DNA from: Ampullaceana balthica | Taxonomy: Eukaryota > Mollusca > Gastropoda > Lymnaeidae | Reading direction: 5' to 3' | Assembly: GCA_944989445.1 (NCBI GenBank) | Contig: CALYLW010000011.1 | Span: forward strand, 2,881,501 to 2,945,500 | Length of the DNA: 64,000 nucleotides | Part shown: positions 10,520 to 23,480 of the stretch, one piece after another | Layout of the letters: each line of letters starts with the position of its first letter | How positions within the stretch are numbered: the stretch's first letter is position 1 | The notes under the pieces: generated by a model | Seen by the model: the letters and a program-made list of their open reading frames with translations, nothing else | What the model was told of the DNA's origin: nothing | Database searches by the model: none | Program-made: the position numbers and the translations under genes

Positions 10520-13222
10520 CTTACAGACGGAGACACATATAGCAAGTAGGAGAGATAAAGTCTTACAGACGGAGACACATATAGCAAGTAGCAGAGATAA
10601 AGTCTTACAGACGGAGACACATATAGCAAGTAAAAGAGATAATGTCTTACAGACGGAGACACATATAGCAAGTAGCAGAGATAAAGTCTTACAGACAGAG
10701 ACACATATAGCAAGTAGCAGAGATAAAGTCTTACAGACGGAGACACATATAGCAAGTAGCAGAGATAAAGTCTTACAGACGGAGACACATATAGCAAGTA
10801 GCAGAGATAAAGTCTTACAGACGGAGACACATATAGCAAGTAGCAGAGATAAAGTCTTACAGACGGAGACACATATAGCAAGTAGCAGAGATAAAGTCTT
10901 ACAGACGGAGACACATATAGCAAGTAGCAGAGATAAAGTCTTACAGACGGAGACACATATAGCAAGTAGCTAACATAAAGTCTTACAGACGGAGACACAT
11001 ATAGCAAGTAGCAGAGATAAAGTCTTACAGGCGGAGACACATATAGCAAGTAGCTCACATAAAGTCTTACAGACGGAGACACATATAGCAAGTAGCAGAG
11101 ATAAAGTCTTACAGACGGAGACACATATAGCAAGTAGCTAACATAAAGTCTTACAGACGGAGACACATATAGCAAGTAGCAGAGATAAAGTCTTACAGAC
11201 GGAGACACATATAGCAAGTAGCAGAGATAAAGTCTTACAGACGGAGACACATATAGCAAGTAAAAGAGATAATGTCTTACAGATGGAGACACATATAGCA
11301 AGTAAAAGAGATAATGTCTTACAGATGGAGACACATATAGCAAGTAGCAGAGATAATGTCTTACAGACGGAGACACATATAGCAAGTAGCTAACACAAAG
11401 TCTTACAGACGGAGACACATATAGCAAGTAAAAGAGATAAAGTCCTACTGACGGAGACACATATAGCAAGTAAAAGAGATAATGTCTTACAGACGGAGAC
11501 ACATATAGCAAGTAGCTAACATAAAGTCTTACAGACGGAGACACGAATAGCAAGTAGCAGAGATAATGTCTTACAGACGGAGATACATATAGCAAGTAGC
11601 AGAGATAATGTCTTACGGACGGAGACACATATAGCAAGTAGCTAACATAAAGTCTTACAGACGGAGACACATATAGCAAGTAGCAGAGATAAAGTCTTAC
11701 AGACGGAGACACATATAGCAAGTAGCAGAGATAAAGTCTTACAGACGGAGACACATATAGCAAGTAGCTAACATAAAGTCTTACAGACGGAGACACATAT
11801 AGCAAGTAGCTAACATAAAGTCTTACAGATGGAGACACATATAGCAAGTGGCAGAGATAAAGTCTTACAGACGGAGACACATATAGCAAGTAGCAGAGAT
11901 AAAGTCTTACAGACGGAGACACATATAGCAAGTAGCTAACATAAAGTCTTACAGACGGAGACACATATAGCAAGTAGCTAACATAAAGTCTTACAGATGG
12001 AGACACATATAGAAGGTAGCTAACATAAAGTCTTACAGACGGAGACACATATAGCAAGTAGCAGAGATAAAGTCATACAGACGGAGACACATATAGCAAG
12101 TAGCTAACATAAAGTCCTACAGACGGAGACACATATAGCAAGTAAAAGAGATAAAGTCTTACAGACGGAGACACATATAGCAAGTAGCTAACATAAAGTC
12201 TTACAGACGGAGACACATATAGCAAGTAGCTAACATAATGTCTTACAGACGGAGACACATATAGCAAGTAGCTAACATAAAGTCTAACAGACGGAGACAC
12301 ATATAGCAAGTAGCAGAGATAAAGTCTTACAGACGGAGACACATGTAGCAAGTAGCAGAGATAAAGTCTTACAGACGGAGACACATATAGCAAGTAAAAG
12401 AGATAAAGTCTTACAGACGGAGACACATATAGCAAGTAGCTAACATAAAGTCTTACAGACGGAGACACATATAGCAAGTAGCTAACATAATGTCTTACAG
12501 ACGGAGACACATATAGCAAGTAGCTAACATAAAGTCTTACAGACGGAGACACATATAGCACGTAAAAGAGATAAAGTCCTACTGACGGAGACACATATAG
12601 CAAGTAAAAGAGATAATGTCTTACAGACGGAGATACATATAGCAAGTAGCAGAGATAATGTCTTACGGACGGAGACACATATAGCAAGTAGCTAACATAA
12701 AGTCTTACAGACGGAGACACATATAGCAAGTAGCAGAGATAAAGTCTTACAGACGGAGACACATATAGCAAGTAGCAGAGATAAAGTCTTACAGACGGAG
12801 ACACATATAGCAAGTAAAAGAGATAATGTCTTACAGACGGAGATACATATAGCAAGTAGCAGAGATAATGTCTTACGGACGGAGACACATATAGCAAGTA
12901 GCTAACATAAAGTCTTACAGACGGAGACATATATAGCAAGTAGCTAACATAAAGTCTTACAGATGGAGACACATATAGCAAGTGGCAGAGATAAAGTCTT
13001 ACAGACGGAGACACATATAGCAAGTAGCAGAGATAAAGTCTTACAGACGGAGACACATATAGCAAGTAGCTAACATAAAGTCTTACAGACGGAGACACAT
13101 ATAGCAAGTAGCTAACATAAAGTCTTACAGATGGAGACACATATAGCAAGTGGCAGAGATAAAGTCTTACAGACGGAGAAACATATAGTAAGTAGCACAG
13201 ATAAAGTCTTACAGACGGAGAC
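10520..13222. repeat. 42-bp minisatellite, about 64 copies
   Basis: Core TTACAGACGGAGACACATAT then AGCAAGTA, followed by a variable 12-bp tail of three main kinds: GCAGAGATAAAG, GCTAACATAAAG and AAAGAGATAATG. The tails are shuffled along the array and some runs of several units recur. The unit is 14 codons long, so the minus strand is open with a 14-residue period, broken only by one stop at about 12073-12075 where TCTTAC reads TCATAC. The conceptual peptide is Leu/Tyr/Val-rich and matches nothing I know, so I treat it as repeat, not gene. Confidence 0.98.
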
Positions 13223-13420
13223 AAAGAGAGAAAAGGGGGAGGGGAGACAGACAGTGGGAGGGAGAGAGAGAAAGACGGAAAACGTGTGATAAATTCTATT
13301 TAAAAGCCACAAGAATTTGATGAATGAGGAGGGATTTCTGGGATCTCTGGTTGCTGAGATGTCAAACGGTTTAAGGCCCGGGTTGAAATATTAATGGGAT
13401 GAGACGGAGCACCGGATACT

Positions 13421-14180
13421 AGCTGGCACTAGGAGGCACTAGCTGGCACTAGCTGGCACTAGGAGGCACTAGCTGGCACTAGGAGGCACTAGGAGGCACT
13501 AGCTGGCACTAGGAGGCACTAGGGCACTAGCTGGCACTAGCTGGCACAAGGAGGCACTAGCTAGCCCTATCTGGCACTAGGAGGCACTAGGAGGCACTAG
13601 CTGGCACTGGGAGGCACTAGCTGGCACTGGGAGGCACTAGCTGGCACTGGGAGGCACTAGCTGGCACTGGGAGGCACTAGCTGGCACTACGAGGCACTAG
13701 CTGGCACTAGGAGGCACTAGCTGGCACTAGCTGGCACTAGGAGGCACTAGAAGGCACTAGCTGGCACTAGCTGGCACTAGGAGGCACTAGCTGGCACTAG
13801 GAGGCACTAGCTGGCACTAGCTGGCACTAGGATGCACTAGTAAGCACTAGAAGGCACTTGCTAGCACTAGATATTACTATGAGGCACTAGGAGGCACTAG
13901 CTGGCACTATCTGGCACTTGCTTTTACTATGAGGCACTAGCTGGCACTAGATAGTACTATGAGGCACTAGGAGGCACTAGCTGGCACTATCTGGCACTTG
14001 CTTTTACTATGAGGCACTAGCTGGCACTAGATAGTACTATGAGGCACTAGGAGGCACTAGCTGGCACTATCTGGCACTTGCTTTCACTATGAGGCACTAG
14101 CTGGCACTACATAGACCTAAATGGCACTAGGAGGCACTAGCTGGCACTAGTTGGCAATAGGAGGCACTAGCTGGAACTAG
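13421..14180. repeat. 10/20-bp minisatellite with 80-bp higher-order repeat
   Basis: Monomers AGGAGGCACT and AGCTGGCACT alternate irregularly. Between about 13870 and 14110 an 80-bp block recurs about three times. It contains GATAGTACTATGAGGCACTA early and TCTGGCACTTGCTTTTACTA later. The array abounds in CTAG. Confidence 0.96.
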
Positions 14181-14305
14181 AAGGTAGTTCATCCTCACAC
14201 AACGACAAACTCTGGAACTAGTTTGTACTTTAAACCCTTCAATTCCAACACATGTGGTACCGGCTAGCACAATGAAAGGGGTTCAGTCTTAGAAGCCATA
14301 CTTCT

Positions 14306-17168
14306 TCTATACTAATAAAAGGCAAAGCCCTCACTCACTGACTGATTAATCACTAATTCTCCAACTTCCCGTGTAGGTAGAAGCATGAAACTTTGGGAAG
14401 TTGTCGAGTAGCCTCTCGCGACGAAAATTGGAGTAAAAGAATTTTAAAAATAACACTCATGGGGGCCGGGGGCCCAAAAACGTTTTTTTCCTTATATGGC
14501 CTATATAAAATTTGAAAATCACCAATTCTCCTATTTCCCGAGTAGGCAGAAGCATGAAACTTTGGGAAGTTGTTCAGTACAATCCCGCGATGGTAACGGG
14601 AGAAAAAATATTTAAATTATCACTTCCTGGGGGCCGGGGGCCCAATTGATGTTTTTTCCTTATATGAGCTCTATAAAAACTAAAAATCACTAATTCTCCT
14701 ATTTCCCGCGTAGGTAGAAGCATGAAACACTAGGTAGTTGATAAGCACACTTCCGCGATGGTAACAAGCGAATTTTTTTTTAAAATAACACTTAATGGGG
14801 TCCGGGGGCCCAAATGTAGTTTTTTTTCTTATATAAAAAACGGACTCATCACTAATTCTCCAACTTCCCGTGTAGGTATTAGCATGAAACTTTGGGAACT
14901 TGCTGAGTACACTCTCTTAACGATAATTGGCGAATAAGAATTTTAAAATTCACACTGTTGGGGGCCCGGGGCCCAAAAACGCTTTTTTTTCCTTATATGG
15001 ACTATATAGAATATGAAATCACTACTTTTCTCATTTCTCGAGTAGGCAAAAGCATGAAACTTTGGGAAGTTGTTGAGTAAAAACTAGCGATAGTGAAAGG
15101 AGGGAAAAAAATAAATTATCACTTCCTGGGGGCCGGGGGCCCAAATGAAGTTTTTTCCTTATATGAGCTTTATAAAAACTAAAAATCACTAATTCTCCTA
15201 TTTACCGTGTAGGTAGAAGCATGAAACACTAGGTCGTTGATAAGCACACTTCCGCGATGGTAACAAGCGAAAACAATATTTAAAATAACACTGAATGGGG
15301 TCCGGGGGCCCAAATGTAGTTTTTTTTCTAATATAAAAAACGGACTCATCACTAATTCTCCAACTTCCCGTGTAGGTATTAGCATGAAACTTTGGAAACT
15401 TGCTGAGTACACTCTCTCAACGATAATTGGCAAATAAGAATTTTAAAATTCACACTGTTGGGGGCCCGGGGCCCAAAAACGCGTTTTTTCCTTATATGGA
15501 CTCTATAGAATATGAAATCACTAATTTTCTCATTTCTCGAGTAGGCAAAAGCATGAAACTTTGGGAAGTTGTTGAGTAAAAACCAGCGATAGCGACGGGA
15601 GGAAAATTAAATTATCACTTCCTGGGGGCCGGGGGCCCAAATGAAGTTTTTTCCTTATATGAGTTATACAAAAACTAAAAATCACAAATTCTCCTATTTC
15701 CCGTGTAGGTAGAAGCATGAAACTTCGGGTAGTTGTTAAGTACACTTCCACGATGGTACCAGGTAAAAACAATATATTTAAATTATCACTTAATGGGGAC
15801 CGGGGGCCCAAATGTAATTTCTTCTTATATTAAAACAGACTCATCACTAATCACGGATTTACCGCGTAGGTAGAAGCATGAAACTTTGGGAAGTTGTCGA
15901 GTAGCCTCTCGCGACGAAAATTGGAGTAAAAGAATTTTAAAAATAACACTCATGGGGTCGGGGGCCCAAAAACGTTTTTTTCCTTATATGGCCTATATAA
16001 AATTTGAAAATCACCAATTCTCCTATTTCCCGAGTAGGCAGAAGCATGAAACTTTGGGAAGTTGTTGAGTACAATCCCGCGATGATAACGGGAGAAAAAA
16101 TATTTAAACTATCACTTCCTGGGGGCCGGGGGCCCAAATGATGTTTTTTCCTAATATGAGCTTAATAAAAACTAAAAATCACTAATTCTCCTATTTCCCG
16201 TGTAGGTAGAAGCATGAAACTTGGGGTGGTTGTTAAGTTCACTTCCGCGAAGGTAACAAGCGAAAAAAGATATTTAAAATAACACCTAATGGGGTCCGGG
16301 GGCCCATATGTAGTTTTTTTCTTATATAAAAAACTGACTCATCACTAATTCTCCAACTTCCCGTGTAGGTATTAGCATGAAACTTTGGGAACTTGCTGAG
16401 TATACTCTCTCAACGATAATTGGCGAATAAGAATGTTAAAATTCACACTGTTGGGGGCCCGGGGCCCAAAAACGCTTTTTTTCCTAATATGGACTACATA
16501 GAATATGAAATCACTAATTTTCTATTTTCTCGAGTAGGCAAAGGCATAAAACTTTGGGAAGTTGTTGAGTAAAAACCAGCGATAGCGACGGGAGGGAAAA
16601 AAATTAAAATATCAATTCCTGGGGGCCGGGGGCCCAAATGAAGTTTTTTCCTAATATGAGCTTTATAAAAACTAAAAATCACTAATTCTCCTATTTCCCG
16701 TGTAGGTAGAGGCATGAAACACTAGGTAGTTGATAAGCACACCTTCGCGATGGTAACAAGCGAAAAAAATATTTAAAATAACACTTAATGGGGTCCGGGG
16801 GCCAAAATGTAGTTTTTTTCTGATATGAGCTATATAAAACAGACTCATCATAGCATATATAACTTCCCGTGTAGGTAGGAGCATGAAACTTTGTGAAGTT
16901 GTTGCGTACCCTCCCGCAATGGTAGCAGACAAAAAAATATTAAATTATCAGCTTGATAGGATCGCGGGAAGTGTGTCATTTTTTACTTTTAGCTTTTGTT
17001 TTTCTGCGGGACTAGGACAGACAGACAGACAAGACGGTGAAGTTAATATATGTATTATATCCATCATGATCCAGATTGAAATCAATTGGTGTTATGAATT
17101 TGTGTTTCGCGGATTCTCAACGTAACTGAGATACTAATTTCCGCAGCGAAGCGGGGGTATTTTGCTAG
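14306..17168 (+). mobile_element. Non-autonomous Helitron, unit 1 of a tandem of three
   Basis: Starts with TCTATACTAATAAAAGG, matching the TCTMTAYTA type of Helitron 5' end. It ends with hairpin CCGCAGCGAAGCGG (17141-17154), then GGGTATTTTG and CTAG, followed by T. The interior is a tandem of about 168-bp repeats, each with CCCGTGTAGGTAGAAGCATG, AAACTTTGGGAAGTTGTT and the box GGGGGCCGGGGGCCCAAA. Repeat types occur in the order a-b-c-d-e-c-d-e-f-a-b-c-d-e-c before a unique 3' region with GACAGACAGACAGAC. No Rep/helicase frame is present, so it would need proteins from elsewhere. Short open frames in it have a 56-residue period and are repeat artefacts. Confidence 0.88.
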
Positions 17169-20113
17169 TGTACTAATAAAAGGCAAAGCCCTCACTCACT
17201 GACTGATTCATCACTAATTCTCCAACTTCCCGTGTAGGTAGAAGCATGAAACTTTGGGAAGTTGTCGAGTAGCCTTTCGCGACGAAAATTGGAGTAAAAG
17301 AATTTTAAAATAAACACTCATGGGGGCCGGGGGCCCAAAAACGTTTTTTTTCCTTTTATGGCCTATATAAAATTTGAAAATCACCAATTCTCCTGTTTCC
17401 CGAGTAGGCAGAAGCATGAAACTTTGGGAAGTTGTTGAGTACAATCCCGCGATGGTAACGGGAGAAAAAATATTTAAATTATCACTTCCTGGGGGCCGGG
17501 GGCCCAAATGAAGTTTTTTCCATATATGAGCTATATAAAAACTAAAAATAACTAATTCTCCTATTTCCCGTGTAGGTAGAAGCATGCAACACTAGGTAGT
17601 TGATAAGCACACTTCCGCGTGGGTAACAAGCGAAAAAAATTTTAAAATAACAGTTAATGGGGTCTGGGGGCCCAAATGTAGTTTTTTTCTCATATAAAAA
17701 ACTGACTCATCACTAATTCCCCAACTTCCCGTGTAGGTATTAGCATGAAACTTTGGGAACTTGCTGAGTACACTCTCTCAACGATAATTGGCGAATAAGA
17801 ATTTTTGAATTCACACTGTTGGGGGCCCGGGGCCCAAAAACGCTTTTTTTCCTTTTTGGACTATATAGAATATGAAATCACTAATTTTCTCAATTCTCGA
17901 GTAGGCAAAAGCATGAAACTTTGGGAAGTTGTTGAGTAAAAACCAGCGATAGCGACGGGAGGGAAAAAAATATTAAATTATCACTTCCTGGGGGCCGGGG
18001 GCCCAAATGAAGTTTTTTTCCTTATATGAGCTTTATAAAAACTAAAAATCACTAATTCTCCCATTTCCCGTGTAGGTAGAAGCATGAAACACTAGGTAGT
18101 TGATAAGCACACTTCCGCGATGGTAACAAGCGAAAAATTTTTTTTAAATAACACTTAATAGGGTCCGGGGGCCCAAATGTAGTTTATTTCTTATATAAAA
18201 AACTGACTCATCACTAATTCTCCAACTTCCCGTGTAGGTATTAGCATGAAACTTTGGGAACCTGCTGAGTACACTCTCTCAACGATAATTGGCGAATAAG
18301 AATTTTAAAATTCACACTGTTGGGGGCCCGGGGCCCAAAAAAGCTTTTTTTCCTTATATGGACTATATAGAATATGAAATCACTAATTTTCTCATTTCTC
18401 GAGTAGGCAAAAGCATGAAACTTTGTTAAGTTGTTGAGTAAAAACCAGCGATAGCGACGGGAGGAAAAATTTTTTTAATTATCACTTCCTGGGGGCCGGG
18501 GGCCCAAATGAAGTTTTTTCCTTATATGAGTTATACAAAAACTAAAAATCACAAATTCTCCTATTTCCCGTGTAGGTAGAAGCATGAAACTTGGGATAGT
18601 TGTTAAGTACACTTCAACAATGGTAACAGGTAAAAACAATATTTAAATTATCACTTAATGGGGGCCGGGGGCCCAAATGTAGTTTCTTCCTTTATTAAAA
18701 CAGACTCATCACTAATCTCGGATTTACCGCGTAGGTAGAAGCATGAAACTTTGGGAAGTTGTTGAGTAGCCTCTCGCGACGAAAATTGGCGTAAAAGAAC
18801 TTTTAAATTAACACTCATTGGGGCCGGGGGCCCAAAAAAGTTTTTTTCCTTATATGGCCTATATAAAATTTTAAAATCAACAATTCTACTGTTTCCCGAG
18901 TAGTTTTAAGTACACTTTCACGATGATAACAGGTAAAAACAATATTTAAATTATCACTTACTGGGGGTCGGGGGCCAAAATGTAGTCTTTTCTTATATTA
19001 AAACTGACTCATCACTAATTATCGGATTTCCCGTGTATGTAGAAGCATGAAACCTTGGGAAGTTGTCAAGTAGCCTCTCTCGACGACAAATGGCGAAAAA
19101 GAATGTATAAATTCAGCTTCATGGGGGCCGGGGGCCCAAAATCTTTTTTTTCCCCTTCCATTGGCTATATAAACATTTGAAAATCACTAATCCTCCTATT
19201 TTCCGAGTAGGTAGAAGCATGAAACTTTGGGAAGTTGTTGAGTACACTTCCGCGATGGTAACAGGCGAAAAAATATTCAAAATTTCACTTACTGGGGCCC
19301 AGGGGCCAAAATGTAGTTTTTTCCCCATATAAAAACTGAAAATCACTAATTCTCCTAATTCCTGTGTAGGAAGTAGCATGAAACTTTGAGTAGTTGTTAA
19401 ATAACATTCTGCGATGGTAACAGGTTAAAAATGTATCTAAATTATCACTTACTGGGGCCCGGGGGACAAAATGTAGTTTTCTTCTTATGAAACTTTGGAG
19501 AGTTGTTAAGTACACTTCCGCAATGGTAACAGGTGAAAAAGAATTTTGAAATTCACACTCATGGGGGCCGGGGGCCCAAAAACGTTTTTTTCCTTATTCT
19601 GGCTTTACAAAAATTAAAAATCCCTTATTCTCCTATTTCCCGAGAAGGTAGAAGCATGAAACTTTGGGTAGTTGTTGGATAACATTCCGCGATGGTAACA
19701 GGTGGAACAATTATATAAATTATCACATAACGGGGGCCGGGGGCCGAACTGTAATTTTTTTTCTTATATGAGCTATATAAAAACTGAAAATCACTAATTC
19801 TCCTATTTCCCGTGTAGGTGGAAACATGAAACTTTGGGCGGTTGTTGAGTACCCTCCCGCAATGGTAGCAGACGGAAAAAAAATAAATTATCAGCTCGAT
19901 GGGATCACGGGAAGTGTGTCATTTTTTTTACTTTTCGTTTTTGTTTTTCTGCGGGACTACAACAGACAGACAGACCAGACGGTGAAGTTAATATATGTAT
20001 TATATCCATCATGATCCATTTTGAAATCAATTTGTGTTTTGAATTTGTGTTACGCGGGTTCTCAATGCTTACTGAAATCCTAATTTACCGCAGCGAAGCG
20101 GGTATTTTGCTAG
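17169..20113 (+). mobile_element. Non-autonomous Helitron, unit 2
   Basis: Begins directly after the CTAG of unit 1 (TGTACTAATAAAAGGC, slightly decayed from TCTATACTA) and ends GCAGCGAAGCGGGTATTTTG then CTAG at 20110-20113. The first ten internal repeats follow the same type order as unit 1 (a-b-c-d-e-c-d-e-f-a), so the two are copies of one element. Later repeats near 18890-19560 are shortened or rearranged. Confidence 0.87.
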
Positions 20114-23100
20114 TCTATACTAATAAAAGGCAAAGCCCTCACTCACTGACTGATTCATCACTAATTCTCCAACTTCCCGTGTAGGTAGAAGCATGAAACT
20201 TTGGAAAGTTGTTGAGTAGCCTCTCGCGACGAAAATTGGAGTAAAAGAATTTTAAAAATAACACTCATGGGGGCCGGGGGCCCAAAAAGTTTTTTTTCCT
20301 TATATGGCCTATATAAAATTTGAAAATCACAAATTCTCCTGTTTCCCGAGTAGACTTTGGGAAGTTGTTGAGTACAATCCCGCGATGGTATTTAAATTAT
20401 CACTTCCTGGGGGCCGGGGGCCCAAATGAAGTTTTTTCCTTATATGAGCTTTATAAAAATTAAAAATCACTAATTCTCCTATTTCCCGTGTAGATAGAAG
20501 CATGAAACTTGGGGTGGATGTTAAGTTCACTTCCGCAAAGGTAACAAGCAAAAAATATATTTAAATTATCACTTAATGGGGGCCGGGGGCCCAAATGTAG
20601 TTTTTTTCTTATATAAAAAAACTGACTCGTCACTTATTCTCCAATTTCCCGTGTAGGTAGAAGCATGAAACTTTAGGAAGTTGTTTTGTAGCCTCTCGCG
20701 ACGAAAATTGACGTAAAAGAATTTTACAATTTTACACTCATGGGGGCTGGGGGCCCAAATTTTTTTCTCCCTTATATGGCCTTTATAAAATTTGAAAATC
20801 ACAAATTCTCCTATTTCCCGAGTAGCCAGAAGCATGAAACTTTTAGAAGTTGTTGAGGACAAACCCGCAATGGTAACAGGTGAAAAAAAATTAATTTATC
20901 ACTTCCTGGGGGCCGGGGGCCCAAATGAAGTTCTTTCCTTATATGAGCTATATAAAAACTGAAAATAAAAAATTCTCATATTTCCCGTGTAGGTAGAACC
21001 ATGAAACACTGGGTAGTTGATAATTACACTTCCACGAAGGTAACAAACGAAAAAAATATTTAAATTTATCACTTAATGGGGGGCCGGGGGCCCAAATGTA
21101 GTTTTATTCTTATATAAAAGAAACTGACTCATTCATCACTAATTGACCAACTTCCCGTGTAGGTAGAAGCATGAAACTTTGGTAAGTTGTTCAGTAGCCT
21201 CTCGCAACGAAAAATGGCGTAAAAGAATTTTAAAATTTACACTCATGAGGGCCGGGGGCCCAAATTTTTTTATTTTTTTATAAAATGGCCTATATAAAAT
21301 TTGAAAATCACAAATTCTCCTATTTCCCGAGTAGGCAGAAGCATGAAACTTTGGGAAGTTGTTGAGTACAAACCCGCAATGGTAACAGGCGAAAAGAAAA
21401 TTAATTTATCACTTCCTAGGGGCCGGGGGCCCAAATGAAGTTTTTTCCTTAAATGAGCTATATGAAAACTGAAAATCACAAATTCTCATATTGCCCGTGT
21501 AGGTAGAAGTGTGAAACACTGAGTAGTTGACTTCCCCAATGTTAACAAGCGAAAAACATATTTAAATTATCACTTAATGGGGGCCGGGGGCCCAAATGTA
21601 GTTTTTCTATTTTAAAAACTGACTCAACACTAATTCTCCAACTTCCCGTGAATGTAGAAGCTAAATCTTTGGGCGATGTTAACAAGCGAAAAACATATTT
21701 AAATTATCACTTAATGAGGGCTGGGTGCCCAAATGTAGTTTTTTATATTAAAAACTGACTCATCACTAATTCTCCAATTTTCCGTGTATGTAGAAGCATG
21801 AAACCTTGGGGAGTTGTTAAGTAGCCTCTCGTGACGAAAATTGGCATAAAATAATTTTTAAATTCACACTCATTGGGGCCGGGGGCCCAAAACCATTGTT
21901 TTCCTAATATGGGCAATATTAAAATTAAAATAACTTATTCTCCTATTTCGCGAGTAGATAGAAGAATGAAACTTTGGGAAGATGTTGAGTACACTTCGGC
22001 GATATCAACAGGCAAAAAATATTTAAATTTTCAAATACTGTTGTCCGGGGTCCCAAATAAAGTTTTTTCTTTATGTGAGCTATTTAAAAACTGAAAATCA
22101 CTAATTCTTATGTTTCCCGTGTAGGTAGAAGCAAGAAAGTCTGAGTAGTGGTAACAAACTAAAACAATATTTAAATTATCACATAGTGGGGGCCGGGGGC
22201 CCAAATGTAGTTTTTTCCTAATATGAGCTATATAAAAACTAAAAATCACTAATTCTCCTATTTCCCGTAAAGGTGGAAGCATTAAACTTTGGGCAGTTGT
22301 TAAGTTACATTCCTCGATGGTAACAGGTAAAAAACTATATAAATTATCACTTACTGGGGACCGGGGGCCCAAATTTAGTTTTTTCTAATATTAAAAACTG
22401 AATCAACACTAATTCTCCAACTTCCCGTGAATGTAGAAGCTAAAACTTTGGGAACGTGATTAGTACACTCTTATGACGATAATTGGCGAAAAGAAAATTT
22501 AAAAATTTCACTGATCGGTGGCCGGGCCCCAAAACCGTTTTTTGTTTTCGTATATGGGCTATATAAAACTGAATGAACACTAATTCCTCATCTTTCCGTG
22601 TAGGTAGAAGCATGAAACTGTGGAAAGTTGTTGAGTACCCTCCCGCGATGATAACAATCACAACCAAATATAAAATTATTATTCACTAGGGGACCGGGGG
22701 CCCAAATGTAGTTTTTTTCTTATATGAGCAATAAATATCACACACATATCATTAAATATCTAACTTCCCGTGTAGTTAGGAGCACGAAACTTTGGGAAGT
22801 TGTTGAGTACCCTCCCCCAATGGTAGCAGAGGAAATAAGTTAAATGTACAAAATCTTTTTTTTTAAAGTACACGCTTTTATTTACAAACATTTACAGACT
22901 GAAATGCGCTGATCTCCCCTGCCCTTGATGTAAACACGGGAATTTGGTTAACGAGGGCTTGAGTGAAACCAGTGAGCCGTGGAGGTCAACTCAAGCAGAC
23001 GACTTTACATTCTAAATAGTGATAAACAGAGATAAACTAAAAATTTATTAATTTAATTACGGTACATTCGATCGATCTGAAATTTTGATACAATGCATTG

Positions 23101-23480
23101 TCATCCAAGATCTATCTGTGGTAAAATTTTGAGATCTCTAGGACAATCAGAAATGGTTTAATTTTACGTTTCAAGATTTATAGAAAGGATGGATGGATGG
23201 ATGGATACAACATACAAACAGTTTGACTTAAATAAAAGCGTGTAAAAAAATTAAATTATCAGCTCGATAGGATCACAGGAAGTGTGTCATTTTTTACTTT
23301 TCGTTTTTGTTTTTCTGCGGGACTACGACAGACAGACAGACAAGATGGTGAAGTTAATATATGTATTATATTAATCTTGATCCAGATTGAAATCAATTGG
23401 TGTTTTGAATTTGTGTTACGCGGGTTCTCAACGATAACTGAAATCCTATTTTCCGCAGCATAGCGCGGGTATTTTGCTAG
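20114..23480 (+). mobile_element. Non-autonomous Helitron, unit 3, interrupted by a TIR element
   Basis: Begins TCTATACTAATAAAAGG immediately after the CTAG of unit 2 and ends at CTAG 23477-23480, after a diverged hairpin region CCGCAGCATAGCGCGGG. Internal repeats are more diverged than in units 1 and 2 and several are truncated. The 3' unique region is split by an element at 22869-23244: the sequence left of it ends in the GGTAGCAGAGGAAAT region and resumes with AAATTATCAGCTCGATAGG, which are adjacent in units 1 and 2. Confidence 0.85.
22869..23244 (-). mobile_element. TIR element of family A (copy b), nested in Helitron unit 3
   Basis: Perfect 16-bp terminal inverted repeats, TACACGCTTTTATTTA at 22869-22884 and its inverse at 23229-23244. 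Termini begin and end in TA, compatible with a TA target site as in Tc1/mariner-type elements. The interior matches family A copies a, c and e. A (GGAT)n tract lies near 23188. It is about 376 bp with no coding capacity, hence a MITE. Its insertion postdates this Helitron copy. Confidence 0.85.

Noticed and set aside
10360..13224. 565- and 383-codon minus-strand frames rich in Leu, Tyr and Val
   Set aside because: Translation of a 42-bp minisatellite; unit tails vary freely, there is an internal stop and no known domain.
15179..22667. Many short related frames with a common 56-residue period
   Set aside because: The Helitron internal repeat is about 168 bp, a multiple of 3, so similar peptides recur; they are frequently broken and in mixed frames, so not genes.
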